From Ptiloglossa arizonensis (lineage: Eukaryota; Arthropoda; Insecta; Hymenoptera; Colletidae), in contig NC_135055.1 of the NCBI RefSeq assembly GCF_051014685.1, positions 1,922,001 through 1,986,000 on the forward strand: DNA of 64,000 nt. The letters run 5' to 3'. Positions 1-12,547 of the stretch are shown here, one piece after another (position 1 is the stretch's first letter; each line of letters starts with the position of its first letter). The notes below the pieces were generated by a model. That model was not told where the DNA came from and ran no database searches. It saw only the letters and a program-made list of their open reading frames with translations. The translations under genes were made by a program, and so were the position numbers.

Positions 1-79
1 GGGAAGGTGTTGGGCGGGTACACGCGCGCGACAATCAGGTTTCCAGCTTGAACTTGTCGAAGAACGTTGAAACGGTCTC

Positions 80-335
80 TTCCAGCGTACAAAGATCCAG
101 GTCGTCGAGAGTTCTTGGATGACACTGTACCAGCATACGTCTTTTCAAGTCCTGGATGACTTTGTACCGTTACACCAGCGTACAGAGCTCTAATTTTTTT
201 CAAGTCCTGAAGGATTCTCTGCCAGCGTACATAGCTCTAGGCACTGTCGAGTCCTGGATGACTTTGTACCAGCATGTATATCGGCTCACAATGCCCCAGA
301 TCGTGTCGAGTCACGGATGAGATTGAAACGCTGGA
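80..335. repeat. Degenerate tandem repeat, unit about 60-66 bp
   Basis: Four or five imperfect units share the pattern CAAGTCCTGGATGACTTTGT, then ACCAGCGTAC and an AGAGCTCTA-like block, with GTCGAG replacing CAAG in some. The repeat fades after 335. No coding role is apparent. Confidence 0.65.
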
Positions 336-2670
336 AGAACCATGAGGGTTCTCAGGGCCACAGACTGTCCCAAGTGTCGCAATTCAAAGTTCTCCATTCT
401 TTTCGTTCACACATCCGACACATCGCGTGTTCCCGGAATGGTAATCCAATAACAGTAAACGAAACGCGACACTTCTGATCCATGTCGCGCGTACCCGCGC
501 GCCATGACACCCCCTTTTCGTTAGTTGATCCCTCTGACGCAGCTCCCTCCCACCAGTTAATACGAAAATTACACTCGATAGACGATACCTTAGCGGCTAC
601 TAGACACTACGAAGACTCGACTGATCGAAGGTATCTACGAGATAGAGATGCCCCGAAGAAGTATACAATTAATCGATCATCTAGTTGAGAGTGACAATAC
701 ACGCCGAATAAATATGAGCTTGCTTATCGGAGCAAAAGAGAGGTTAATTATTCGTAGCCTAGTCATATGTGTCACCGGATATGCTTCTGGAGTATATCAG
801 GCGCGACGATGGTTTCTGATTGCGTAACGAGGTGGGAAACAAAATGGAGGACAGGATAAAACGATACTTGGGGCATGGGGGACGAATACGAGGAAACCAT
901 CGCGAGCCTTGGGGTAGGATGGGATTTGGTTTCGGTCGGAGCTCGGTGATCGGTAACGACATTTCTTGCCCCTCGAGAATATAGACACCCGCGAGAACAG
1001 ACGTGAGGGGAACGAGAAATGCTCGCCTCGACCACCACCCCTCCGCGTGGAACACGGACAAAATCAAACTTATTGGGAGTTTCTGGAACATAGGGTAGTC
1101 TTGGTCCGTTCATCTCACGGGAGGATGAACGGCGCTCTCCTCCGTCGATTCACCATTAACCCTTTCGGTGCTAACTGTTCCGAATCCTCGAGTTTCGTGG
1201 CCGCGTTTGTCAAAGCATAGTTGTCGAACACCCCGTAGGCGTTCATCAGCACTTAACGCAGTAGACCTAGCGCTTACGAGCGGCTACAGCACCGAAAGGA
1301 TCAAAGAGGCCTGCACCTCTTCTAGGTCCAACTCCCATCTCCGACGTATCGAATATCTGTCTCACGAATCAGACACTTTAATCTCCAGTGTTGAAGTCGA
1401 AGGTCTTCTTCATCCGGACCATCACAATCCGTTCGATTCTCGACCCCAGGTGGCGAGTCGGTCGAGGAGAGCGCTCTGTGGTGTATGTGTGCGTGTGTGT
1501 CTGTGTTTGTCTACGTAAACGCGCGCGGCAATCGCCTCCTGATTGATTCTTTTCCTCGAAGGATACGGATCGGTTCGTTTCGACGGATCTACGGCGTTCC
1601 CTTGTACACGGGGATCGCTGTATCCAGACTTGCGTAATGCCTCTCGACGATCGAGGAGGATTACACGCACGCGCGCACGTACTTGATTCGCCGTCGGGGG
1701 AAAACGAAACCGAAAAGAAAAAGAAGAAAAAAAAAACAAAACAAACATTTTCAAGTCTCCCCTGAACGCGCTCGCTTCGATTCTCACTTTTCTCACCCGT
1801 TTCTCTCTCTCTCTCTCTCCCTCCACTGGCGCACAGTGTATCTTGTTTCGTTCGTCCGTCGTTACCTCCCTTCTCTCTCAATCTCTCTTCGCGCAAACAC
1901 ACACACACGCGGATGCACACACGCGGATGCGCTCGCGGGACCGCGCGTATCACGTGCTCTCTTTTCTTTATAATCCCATTTTTTTTCTCTCTTGCGATGC
2001 GCCCTTAAAAATTGTCCTTAACTACTTACTAATAATCGATTCTAATCACAGCAATTATTTATTGTTGATATACACAATCATACAGCGTCTCTCACTAATT
2101 ATTTTCGATATAACTTACGTGTGTGAGTGTGTTTCTTTTTTTTTTTTTCGTTTTTCATAGCAGAGGCTATATACCTTTTTATCGCTCGTACAACGATGCC
2201 GTCGTTTGTCGCCGGTGACCAATCACACCGTCTACGTTTTCCTTTTTTTTTTCACTTTTCTATGTTTCGCGTGTATATCTCGGTACGTCGTCCATCGTAC
2301 GTTCGACGATATATAGAGAACGGAATTGGGACAGGGGGAGGGTCAGGGGTGAGGGTTTGCGAATGAAGAAACAGGGACGCCGAAGGGCGAAGAGATGATG
2401 ACCGATGACGAAGACAGAGAGGACAACGTGAAGATTCTATGATCGTTGTGAGGGGAGCGGGGCAGGGGATTGGAGAGTGTGGTAGTTTTTTTGTCTTTTT
2501 TCCTTTTGTTTCATTTTTTTGGTTGGCCGTGGCTCTTGGATAGATGAGAAAAGAGACAAATGCTTCGTCGAATAAACACGTCAATGCATACAATTTTTCA
2601 TCGTCGCAACCATTAAAAATTATCATAAATAATAACAGTACAAATAAGTTAATGCTTAACTTAGCGTATG

Positions 2671-2675
<5 letters not shown>

Positions 2676-2755
<80 letters not shown>
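2676..2755. repeat. (TA)n microsatellite, about 40 units
   Basis: An uninterrupted alternating TA run of about 80 bp, flanked by imperfect TATG/TATA sequence. Open frames across it (Ile-Tyr runs) are artefacts. Confidence 0.95.
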
Positions 2756-2765
<10 letters not shown>

Positions 2766-5700
2766 TTATATGTATATATAAAAAACGAATATCTGTCTCT
2801 ATTTCGCTCAGTGTATCTAGCAATTCGTAAAAAAAAGAAAAAGAAAAAAAAAACACACTAGATAATATACGTATATATAGGAATAGAAACGCAGCGTTTC
2901 TACGTATTTAAATATACCTCGATTACTTTTCTCGCGAAATAGGCATCATCTTTCGTTTCGATTGAAAACTCATCCGGGCAAACGACGAAGCAATCGATTT
3001 AGCACGGAAGGAGAAAAAAGAAATAAAACAATTTAGTCGCGCGACAAGAATAGAAACCTCGAATGTGTTCGCTGATCGCCAATGAGACGAGTCCAATAAT
3101 ATTCTAAGAATAGAGTACGAAAGGATTCGAGAAGAATCAATAAATATGTACAACGAGAAACGATATATATATTTACAAGATATCGAATTGCGAAAAAGAT
3201 TGCGATAATTTTGAGCGAACTTAACTGGACGAAGCGTCGATCACAGAAGCGCTACGCGAAGATTAGAAGATCAACGTGGTGCCATATTGCACGCTTCGTC
3301 CGTTCAAGAATATCATGAAACGATCGTTAATAAGCGAGACAGTTGTTCTCGCGTGGCTGTTGAACGACGAAAGAAATGAAACGCGAAGAAGAAGAAAAAA
3401 ACAGAAAGAAAACAAAATACAAAAAAAAAACGATTTTAAAAATTTCCATGGAAAGGGACAAACACGGATCGCCCAGGACGAGGAACTTCGAGAGATGTAC
3501 GACAGGAAGCACGGAGAGCGCGCGAAAACACTCTGAACACAACAAATCATTCCTCGAAATTTCGCGCGTCTTTGGCACACGGATTGGAAGTGGGTCGACG
3601 TGGAATAATACCGTTGGACAGTCTTTTGACGTCGCCCAGAACGACGCGTTTCCGAACCTAGGCGTCTATTAAAAGAAACCAGTCTCTGAACCGAACCTGA
3701 ACTTAAAACGACACGCGTGTTGGGTAACAACGCAATAATCGACAGAAAATCGAAGACCGTCTCCCACGAGCCGGAATCATGGCTCGCGATCATCGTCGCT
3801 CAGAAGACACTGAATTTACCCTGCAACGAATACACCGAAAAAACGTCCGATTGGCTCAGTGTCGTCGAAGCGAAAAAAGCACACCCTTTCTCGGTTACGA
3901 GTTCGTGCAGCTTGCCTCCGAAGAGGAATATATAGATGGGGGAGGAGGAGAGGGGGGCAAGTGGAAGAAGTGCGGAAGGAGAATGAAGATGAAGAAAAGG
4001 ATGAAGAAGACGCCTCCAGATCGAAGCTGGGCATTCGAGCTCGCACCATTTCATCGCGATTTATCCCCTCTAATTGTATTCCTCCTTGGTTTTTGTTAAT
4101 CGTATAATAAATATATATATTATGTATATATATAATATATATCATTATTTATATTTCCACGTAATAATTTCCTTTGTTCCTTCAACGGAAGGGCGCGTCC
4201 AGCGAGGGCTCGACGAGCGCGGCTACTCCTCGAGATGATTCTTCGAGGATTTTTCGTCCGAGACGACGCTGGTACGCGCGCGTTAAACGCTCCGCGGCCA
4301 TATTGGCTCCGGTTCGTCGCTCCAGGACGTCACGCGCGTCCCGAGAGCGGAACGCGACGCTCCGGCCACGGCTCGCTTCCAGAAATGAAAAATTAAAAAG
4401 AAAAAGAAAAAGAAAAAAAAAAGAAAGAAAAAGCCCCCTTTCTTCTTTTTTTTTTGCCGTCAATTTTGAAATCGAGTCTCGCATGCAAAAATCTACGGAA
4501 CTACGTAATTACCGCGCGCGGTCAATTGTCACTCTTCGGTGTTCCCCGCGCATGCACGACCATGCTCGACGATCCCCTTCGATCCTCGCCGCTTCGAGAC
4601 ACCTCCTCGAGACAATGGAAACCTTCGAAACGTCCACTCGTACGGGGTTCTACCACCGAGCCGTTTCCCTTCTTGTCCATTGTGCGCTGGTGGGCGCCAT
4701 CTTGTTCTACGAGACAGTACTTGAAGTCTGAGAATTAAAGACGGACGAGATTGAATGAGAGAACTACAAGATCGTTAAAAATGGCCACATCGTGGAAAAG
4801 AAAGGAGTGTTCGAACTCCTTTCCCCTCCCCGTAGAGTGGAGCCATTTTTATGGGCAAAGAGGAGGGGCCACTAAGAAGATTCTCCTTCGTTTGAGGTTA
4901 ACGCTTCAAAATGGCGTCGACAGCGTCAGAGAACACGAGTGAACGTTGCAAGAGCGATTCGAGACGTTCCAAGTTGTGCAAATCAATCCCCATCGACATC
5001 CTGATTTATTTTCTTCTACTTGTACCCTGAAATCCGAATGTTTCAGCAGAAAGTGGGCTAAGTTGTACTAATTTACTTTTAACAAAAGTGTCAATTACGT
5101 CCATGGTGTACAGCGACCGTCCGGGAGACTTTGACCAACGATGATTGCTGCGTCTCTAGGACGATTGCTTATGGCGATGGGTAACAACGTTCGTGGCGAT
5201 CGACCCTTTTGCAGTCCACTTTTCTCGTACAGTAGCCTACTCTACCGGTAGATGTGACTTGTAATGCTGCGTGTACCGGATCAAGTGATCCTCGTCGATC
5301 CAATTTTCATTGTTGGACGTTCTCTGTGTTCGAAGGAATATTCGATCATCGTTCAAACACTACACAGATATTTGTGTCTTTAAATTCGTGTTTCTCCTCG
5401 TCTTCTCAAAGTCGACTCTTCACGAACTTCTCTGCCCATGTTCCAGGTGGTTTACAGAGAGGAGAAACGAACTTTCGCCAGGACACTGCAACAGTGTTCT
5501 ATCGAACAATTACAGCATCACACACACGTTAGTAGCGGCATCCATACAGTGGACCACAAAGGGTTAACGCGTTCACTGACTCCATGAACAGAGCTGGTCG
5601 TCCAGAGTGGCAACAAGTCTTGAATGACTCACGAGTGAAGACAATCCCGACTCGTGTTGTGGGTCACGGGACAGTGAACGGGTTAATAGATGCTTTCATA

Positions 5701-8573
5701 GCACTCTCGAGGTTATCCAAGATTGCTGGAGGATCAGGAGTTGGTCGCCATGGTTCAGCGACGCGGCGGAACACCATCGATAGAAAAAACGCTAAGAACC
5801 GGCCTAATATAGTATTCAGCGTCCTTGTTCACACATTCATGATTAATAATCATTATAATAATTCTCTCGTATTTCTCTCCCGTCTCGTATCATTTTGTTT
5901 TTCTCGTTTAAATATAAAAATGAAAACTAACGTATCTTTGGCTTGTTCCCTTTACCAATCGGCAGCAACCCCGGCCGGGCTGCGGCGTGCATCGTTTTTT
6001 TTTGTTTGTTTGTTTGTTTGTTTAAATATCTTTTGTACAGTTTTGTACACTCGAGTATATGTCCGTGTACGCGCGTGCGTGCCTTCTTCGTCTCTACTCG
6101 CGTGTTAAGCGCGTGCTCAAGTAAATCCCTTCTTCCTGCGTTTGCCTCGTATGTACACCTCTCATTGTTTTATCGAGAGTGCGCGCACAAGTTGTATAAT
6201 ATCCTAATTGTGTGTAGGTGTGTGTACAGGTATGTGCGTGTGTGTATTTCCCGTCTGTGTTATGTACCATTCCTTTCCAGACATCAGAATATCTCTGTAC
6301 CAACGCGGACTACCTTTCAGTCACCCGGTGTGTGTATCGCGGTATACGTGTACTGATCTGTGTTGTGTACGTGTCTCCCTCTCTCACTGTTGATGTTCTT
6401 GTTGTTGTTGTTGTCGGTGTGTTCAGATCTGTTGCTGTTCGTTTTGCAAGTGTGTCGATTAGCAAGCTGGTTGAACACATTGCGTGGCCCAGCCCCAGAT
6501 GCCATTGACAGCTTCGCGTGCGTCGCGACGCCCCGCGTCCTTTCGACGACGACAACGACATACGTGTGTCACCACTTTTAGTGGATCGGCGACTTAACGA
6601 TGTGGTCCGGCGCGATGAAGTGGTACGCGGGTACCGGGATTCCCGGTGCTTCCTGCGATATCCTGAAACAGAATTGGCCGTGTTCGTCAGATGGGTTAAG
6701 CTCAGCTTTCGGGAGCCAGGTTTTCCGCTGAATCTGGGGAGCGTGACGCGAAGAGGGAACGTTCCGGTTTGCTCGTTTCGGTGATCTCATCAGCGCAAAA
6801 GTTCTTTCGTGAAACATTCGTACAACTTTGATAACGCGCGAAGCGAAACGAATGGTAAATATTGACGTCGCGATGAATCAGTGGAAAAATACGCGGCACA
6901 CTTTTGCCGAAGATGTGAAAGAAATATTTCTTTCAAAATTTAATTTCGACTTTGAAATTCAAGGCGAGCATTTCACCAATGATTAGATGAATCGTTAAGG
7001 ATAAAATGTTCCCGAAGAATCAAACGTAGATAACGTACAGTTTTCCCACAAAAGATTGTCAGAGTCTTAGCTACTCGGAGCGCGCGAAGTGTCCCCCATT
7101 GCAACTCGCAAGTGACTCTGTTCACCTCTGTCAGCAGCATAGACTTTATGCGAGGGAACAAAGTGGAAGGAGTTCTGCTCTCAGGAACGATTACTATCCG
7201 ATTGGTCGGAACTTTGATACATTTTTGTGAGAGAACAGATCGTTTGCAACACATGTTTCCATATGAACATTTTATCCTCTGATGGAGTAGAATATGCAAA
7301 AACGAAACGAATTTTGATTTTGAAAGACTCTATCAATCCAAAGGACTGTAAAGACCTTTTCATAGAATCTGTACAGAATGCGATTCTAATCTTTTTTTTA
7401 GATAAAATTGTTCTTAAAACTTGACGCACGGGAAAACTTTACTTTGATACATTAAATGTTGCTCGATCCAAGAGCAAATTAATTAAAAATTACAATCCTG
7501 TCGACCCTTTCGGTAACGTGATTTCCGTGTACTACATGTGCTTAGCTTTGAAACCTCGGTACTGAAAGGATTGAACAGAGCATACGATTTAAAAGTCAGC
7601 TCTACAATATGTCGTTTCGCAGTTTCATGAAAATTAATAGAGTTTTCGCGCAAAGTTCCCGAATCTACGATTTTCATTCGAACAGGTCAAACGACGGTTT
7701 TTTTTGCGGGTAGAAAAAAATTTGATTAAAGAACGTTCTCGAGTCTCTGAAACGAGCAACGGGGCGCGCTTCTTCGCTCATCTCTTTCACATGCGTCGGA
7801 TCTATGGATCCGTGGTCCTCGAAACATTACTTTTGATTTCGGTTGGCTGACGTCGGTCGATGTAAAAAATTTTATACGAACTATCGACATCGTAGAAGCG
7901 ACGCGAAGAGAATTTGCTGTCGCGAGGAGAATTTTGAAACGAACGTTCGTAGAAAATTTGTTGCATAACCGTGTGTCGGGACGCAACACCGAGAGGGTGG
8001 CTATTATTCTCGTGGAATCGTTTCCGGAGGGGTTTGGATGATTGGTCGTATTGTATTCTGGTTGGCCGAAACAACAGTTTGTTGCACAGAGTTTGAAAAA
8101 AAAACCAGCTGAATAAACAAGCGTTAAATGAGTATTGAACGAAAAAAGAGACAAAAAAAATTAAAAATAAATAAGTAAATAAATAGGTAACGAAATTTTG
8201 TCGTAACCAACGGTACGTAAAAAATGGGAGAAGTGTCGATTAACGGGACTACAAAGGAACGGATGGTGCTTACCAAAGACGGGCAGGAGCCTGGGTCAAG
8301 TTGGTTGAACTCTCCCTTTCTCTACATCTTTTCTGTACGAGTCTCTCTCTCCACTCTTGGTACGTTTGTACATGCACGTATGTACACACACAACATATGT
8401 ATACATACATACATACGTACATACATATATGTATGTACGATTGCTATATATAGGATGCGCTACCGCGAGCCGCTGCCGATCGATCGATCGCAACGACAGT
8501 AGCGAACACGTGGGAGAAGAACACTTTGTGTGAACGTGGCGCGACAACGTTGCACCTCGCGAAATAGCTGGTA

Positions 8574-8825
8574 TAGCAGAACCTCGATAATTGAACGAGA
8601 ACCTCGTTCGTTGTATTCCGTCGACAAATGAAGGAGATGGTCGCTTGGCAACGAGTAAAAGTAGGAGGTGGAAGGGATGGTCGCTTAGCAACGAGTAAAA
8701 GTTGGGCGTGGAAAGGGCCAAGAGTGGGGATATAGTGCGTACGCGAAGCTCCTTGTTGAACTGGTCACCTCGATAATTGCACAAACTTACACGCCCGTTT
8801 TCTTGCAATTATCGAGGCTCTGCTG
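8574..8825. mobile_element. Small inverted-repeat element, family 1, copy 1 (252 bp)
   Basis: The ends read AGCAGAACCTCGATAATTG and, inverted, CAGCAGAGCCTCGATAATTG, with TA directly flanking both sides (8572-8573 and 8826-8827). This is the layout of a non-autonomous Tc1/mariner/pogo-superfamily element (MITE). It has no coding capacity. An inner motif, GATGGTCGCTTNGCAACGAG followed by a GTAAAAGT-like block, is present twice about 40 bp apart. A related copy lies at the right edge of the window (63734-63988), which supports a dispersed family. Confidence 0.8.
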
Positions 8826-10599
8826 TACACCAAAAAGATTTCACCGTTCACGCGGTAATTTTATAGAGTTACACACTGTTCTCTCGGCACGTTCAACGTG
8901 TACACTCGTTGAAAGCCGGGTCCAGACTTAATCGACGCGAAACATGTGAGACTCGAGATTCTCTTAAAAAAAAAAAAAAGACAAAAAAAAGGGCGACAAT
9001 TGCGCAACGTTCTTCCAATTATCGCGACTATTTTCTAGAGTCTCACTTATCGAGGGACAAGAAAGTTCTAAGGGTTCCGTTTCGTCATTTTTACACAAAA
9101 TTGCAACAGCTACAAAAATTGTTGCGCGTAAATTATTCGATCATTTCATTTGTCGCTCGTCTCGCAAACTGATCGGATCGCTCGTGTAGTATATGTTTAC
9201 TGTACCGAAAGATTATATATATAAAAAAAGAAAAAGAAAAAAAGAATTGCAATTTTCTTAATCGAGCAATGACACACTTCCTCAAATTGTTGCATCTTAT
9301 TGTCGCATCTTTACGAATCTCTTATCTCACTCTGTCGATTCGCTCTGAACCCTGTGCATAACATGGTCGTTCGTTACACGGCCGGTTGAGCCCCGTTTCA
9401 AAAAGGAGGTAGCAACAATAAAATGCAGCACGCCAGAAACGTGGTCGCGCAAGGTACTGCAGAAATTCGTCCTTCAGTGAGGCTGGATCGATGTACCGTA
9501 TAAATAACAAACGCGTCTCCAGGCCGAAACGTGGCTGGTGATGACCACCGAAAAAGTTTGTTCAGACTCTTGGAAACGGTAATCGAGTGCATTGCGGGAC
9601 CCCGTTCGGAGGAAGGCCGACATGGTTTCTTCTCGTATTGTATTAAACACGCCTAGCTTTATTTAACAAGGTGATACAGGGTAGCTAATGTCTGTTAAGC
9701 ACACAAGCTCTGCGACATCGTTATAGAGACCAATATACAATTGAAGACTAATTACCTACAAAATCCTTGTGTATACTCTTTGAATCTTGATCGACCTCCC
9801 GTTTCTCGCGCTACGATGTAACCTCTAAATCCTTGTTTCGATTCCGCGGGAATCGTCGCTGACGTGTGAAAAAATCATTATTGTCTCGACGAGAAAACGA
9901 AATGGGGCGAGACTACGGAGTGGTACAGAATGAAGAACACAATAAGCAGTATATGTTACGAGGGGCGCGAGATCGTGTTCGCGGTTCGTCTCCATGGATC
10001 GTCGAGAACACGATCGATCGACAAACTGACGTTACGCGATTTGAATCACGCTATCCTACTCGACGATCCGCGATTCACGATGTCGCGCCAAGTCGCTTAT
10101 GCGAGCGATAATACACCCGTTTCGTAAATCTACACCTGGTTGATCACTATATGCAAGTACTTCCTCGCTACAAACTAGAAATTGAGCACACATTGATCTG
10201 GGCGCTCTCACGCGGCCGGATCGTTCATTGAGAACGGACGATCATCATGCATCGCCGGAGTCTTTTCTTCTTTTACGATTCTCCGTCGCCGGGCTCGATT
10301 CTCTGTATCGTCGACGCTCCGAATTATCGCGTTCACATTCACCATTTTCCGCTTCGCGCACGATTCAAGAAGAAAAGACCATCGACGCGCTGGGCGAGTA
10401 CAATTACGATTTCCTCGAAAACACACACGACCGTGTCCTGTTTCTCTCGTGTATACTGTATGCGTGTGTACACGTGTCCGTCTGTGTGTCTATGTGTGTG
10501 CGTGTGTGTGTGAGTGAGTGTACGTATGCGCGTGGCTGTGTGTTAGTGTATGTATCGGTGTACACGTATACGTATCTAAAATGTCGGTTACGCTAATTA

Positions 10600-11218
10600 T
10601 CTGAACTCGCTGGAGAATCGTTACTTTCTTTCTATCCGGTACATATATATATATATAATCGAGCGTGTATCCTCATGTATGATTACGTTCTGTTTATTGT
10701 ATATAATTATATATCGTTACAATAAAATGACCACTATTGTAAATTGATTGATTACCTGGTAAATCGAATATATAAATGTATATTCACTGACGACAATTCG
10801 ATGAAGCCACCTCGGGGAACGAGGCACGATAAGCTCTCGGATTAACTCTCTGTCTCTCTATCTGTGTCGGTCCGGTCGGTAAAGACCATTTCCGGAGGAA
10901 GTCTGTCGTCGTTTTTAAAGCACGTTACATGATTACGACACGGTGCATCTACTACACACGACGCCTTTTTTCTTTTTTGTCTCACTTCTTCATCAGTTTA
11001 TCTTTTTCTTCTCCCCCTCTAATTATTTTTCTCTACATACACATCCTCGTTTACTCCGGTTCTTTCTCCTTTTTTGTAAAAATATAATTGAAACGAAAAT
11101 GAAAAACAAAAAAAAAAAAACAAAAACGATATATAATATATATATATATATATATATAATTCCTCTCATACACCACGTTATTTTATCTACTGTCGCGTTC
11201 GTTCAATACACCTCTCGC

Positions 11219-11265
<47 letters not shown>

Positions 11266-12168
11266 TCAATTGGTCGGCTATAACTACGAGAAAAAATTAC
11301 ATCGGAATTCCTAACGCTAGTAAGATGTTTCTTGCATCAAACACGAATCAATTGATCAATTAATAATTCATCGTAATTATATTTATATATATATGTATAT
11401 ATAAAAGGCTGCTTTGCGACGGTGCACAAGCAGTCGCGTCCTCCGAGTCGAGCGGGGATTCGAATTCGGAAAAATTGCTTCGCAACGGTATCGTACGATA
11501 CTACAAGACTCTTAAAAAACGATAGGGGGTAAGACGAAGGGGGGGAAGAGATTGTAAAGCGGGGGAGGGGAAAAAATTGATAAAAGTCAACAGAAATGAT
11601 CGAGATTTCCCGTGCCGTTGTCTCTCTCGCGCGACGAATAATCGTCGAACAGAGACCATGATGGCGGCATTCCGCAAAGACTCGGAGGACGTGTCGCGCT
11701 AGTGTCGAGCTAGTCCGAAGACTCGGCATCGGATGTCGCCGGAGAAATACAGAATTCGAGAAAATACGTCGACGTTAAAAAAAAAGAGAGAACAAAAAAA
11801 GGAGAAAAACAACAACAAAATAATTGTCAAAGCAAAAAAATAGTTCCAGCGCGATTAAAAAGAGAACGACCGACACCAACGGGGGAGGGAGAGATTGGTT
11901 CCCGTCGGTCGGCGTGTCTTACCCTACTGTGTGTTTATCATCGTTATCACCCCATCGAGAAGGAAGAGGAAGTCCATGAAAAAATCGTGGTCCGATCCTT
12001 AGCCAAGTCTTGATCCGGACTCGCGCTACCCTGGCGTCCGTACGCACTTTTCTCCGATGTAAATTTCGTGTTCCGTGAGTGTGTGTGGTGGTGGTGGTGA
12101 TGAGTAATGCGTGTAGAATGTGTTATGATCTCCCTGTCGCGTTTCTCCGTCGGTGGTCGTCCGCTGGC
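10600..12168 (-). other. mub: Presumptive proximal 3' UTR of mub
   Basis: This follows the mub stop and holds no credible open frame. On the sense (minus) strand it contains C-rich patches (opposite the G-rich 11523-11573 and 11880-11891) and U-rich stretches (opposite the A-rich 11776-11842), plus a CT/GA microsatellite. An AATAAA hexamer on the minus strand at 10698-10693 is a plausible but unproven polyadenylation signal. Further AATAAA hexamers lie beyond it, for example near 9658, so a longer 3' UTR is possible. The end of transcription cannot be fixed from sequence. Confidence 0.4.
11223..11262. repeat. (CT)n microsatellite
   Basis: About 20 uninterrupted CT units on the plus strand, which is GA on the mub sense strand, inside the presumptive 3' UTR. 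Confidence 0.95.
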
Positions 12169-12547
12169 TCAGTACGGGTTGTACTTGGTGCGCTCGGATT
12201 TGAATTTCCCGCTGTCGGTAGGTCCCGGTGCGCCAGGGCTACGTAGCCTCGGCGTGAACTTGTGCGACCGGTGCACGCCGGTTGTCTGGACCGGAAGCGC
12301 GGATGCAGCCGCGCCAGCAGCACCACCTAGCAATTCCGTGAGTCCGCCGAGGGCGGTGAGGCTAGATAGGGCGTTGAGGGCGCCTGGCTTGCTTAGCAGC
12401 TGAGCCAAGGGAATGGCGCTGGCCAAGGGAGAGGCAGTGGTAGTGGTGGTAGAGGGAGAAGCACTGGCCCCGGATGCCCCGGGAGTGGTACCGCTGCCAG
12501 GGGTTTGGGTATTTTGGGCCTCTAGGTTAGCTTTCTGCAGTTCAACA
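12169..12547 (-). CDS. mub: mub coding exon 7: C-terminal tail and stop codon
   Basis: The acceptor cttttccccag precedes TGTTGAACTGCAG. It completes the Ser codon and continues VELQKANLEAQN, which extends the last helix of KH3. A Thr/Ser/Gly/Pro-rich spacer of about 35 residues follows, then a hydrophobic Leu/Ala segment (IPLAQLLSKPGALNALSSL and a GGAAGAAAS run). The last 45 residues are basic and conserved in Mub, with VHRSHKFTPRLRSP and the terminus FKSERTKYNPY. TGA is at 12171-12169. The exon supplies 125 full codons plus the split Ser and stop. Confidence 0.95.

Larger units (their letters stand above)
336..10599. other. Gene-poor 3' flank or distal 3' UTR
   Basis: I found no gene here. 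Open frames are short, overlap on both strands, lack splice context and mostly reflect low complexity. Examples are the GT/CA-rich frames at 6040-6400 and 10440-10560 and the purine-rich frames at 3370-4440. The region holds an AT microsatellite (2676-2755), A/T homopolymer runs, TACA/TATG repeats (8399-8438) and one small inverted-repeat element (8574-8825). Parts may belong to an extended mub 3' UTR, since no other gene intervenes. Confidence 0.5.

Noticed and set aside
2544..2861. Tyr/Ile-repeat open frames on both strands
   Set aside because: They are produced by the TA microsatellite and an A-rich tract.
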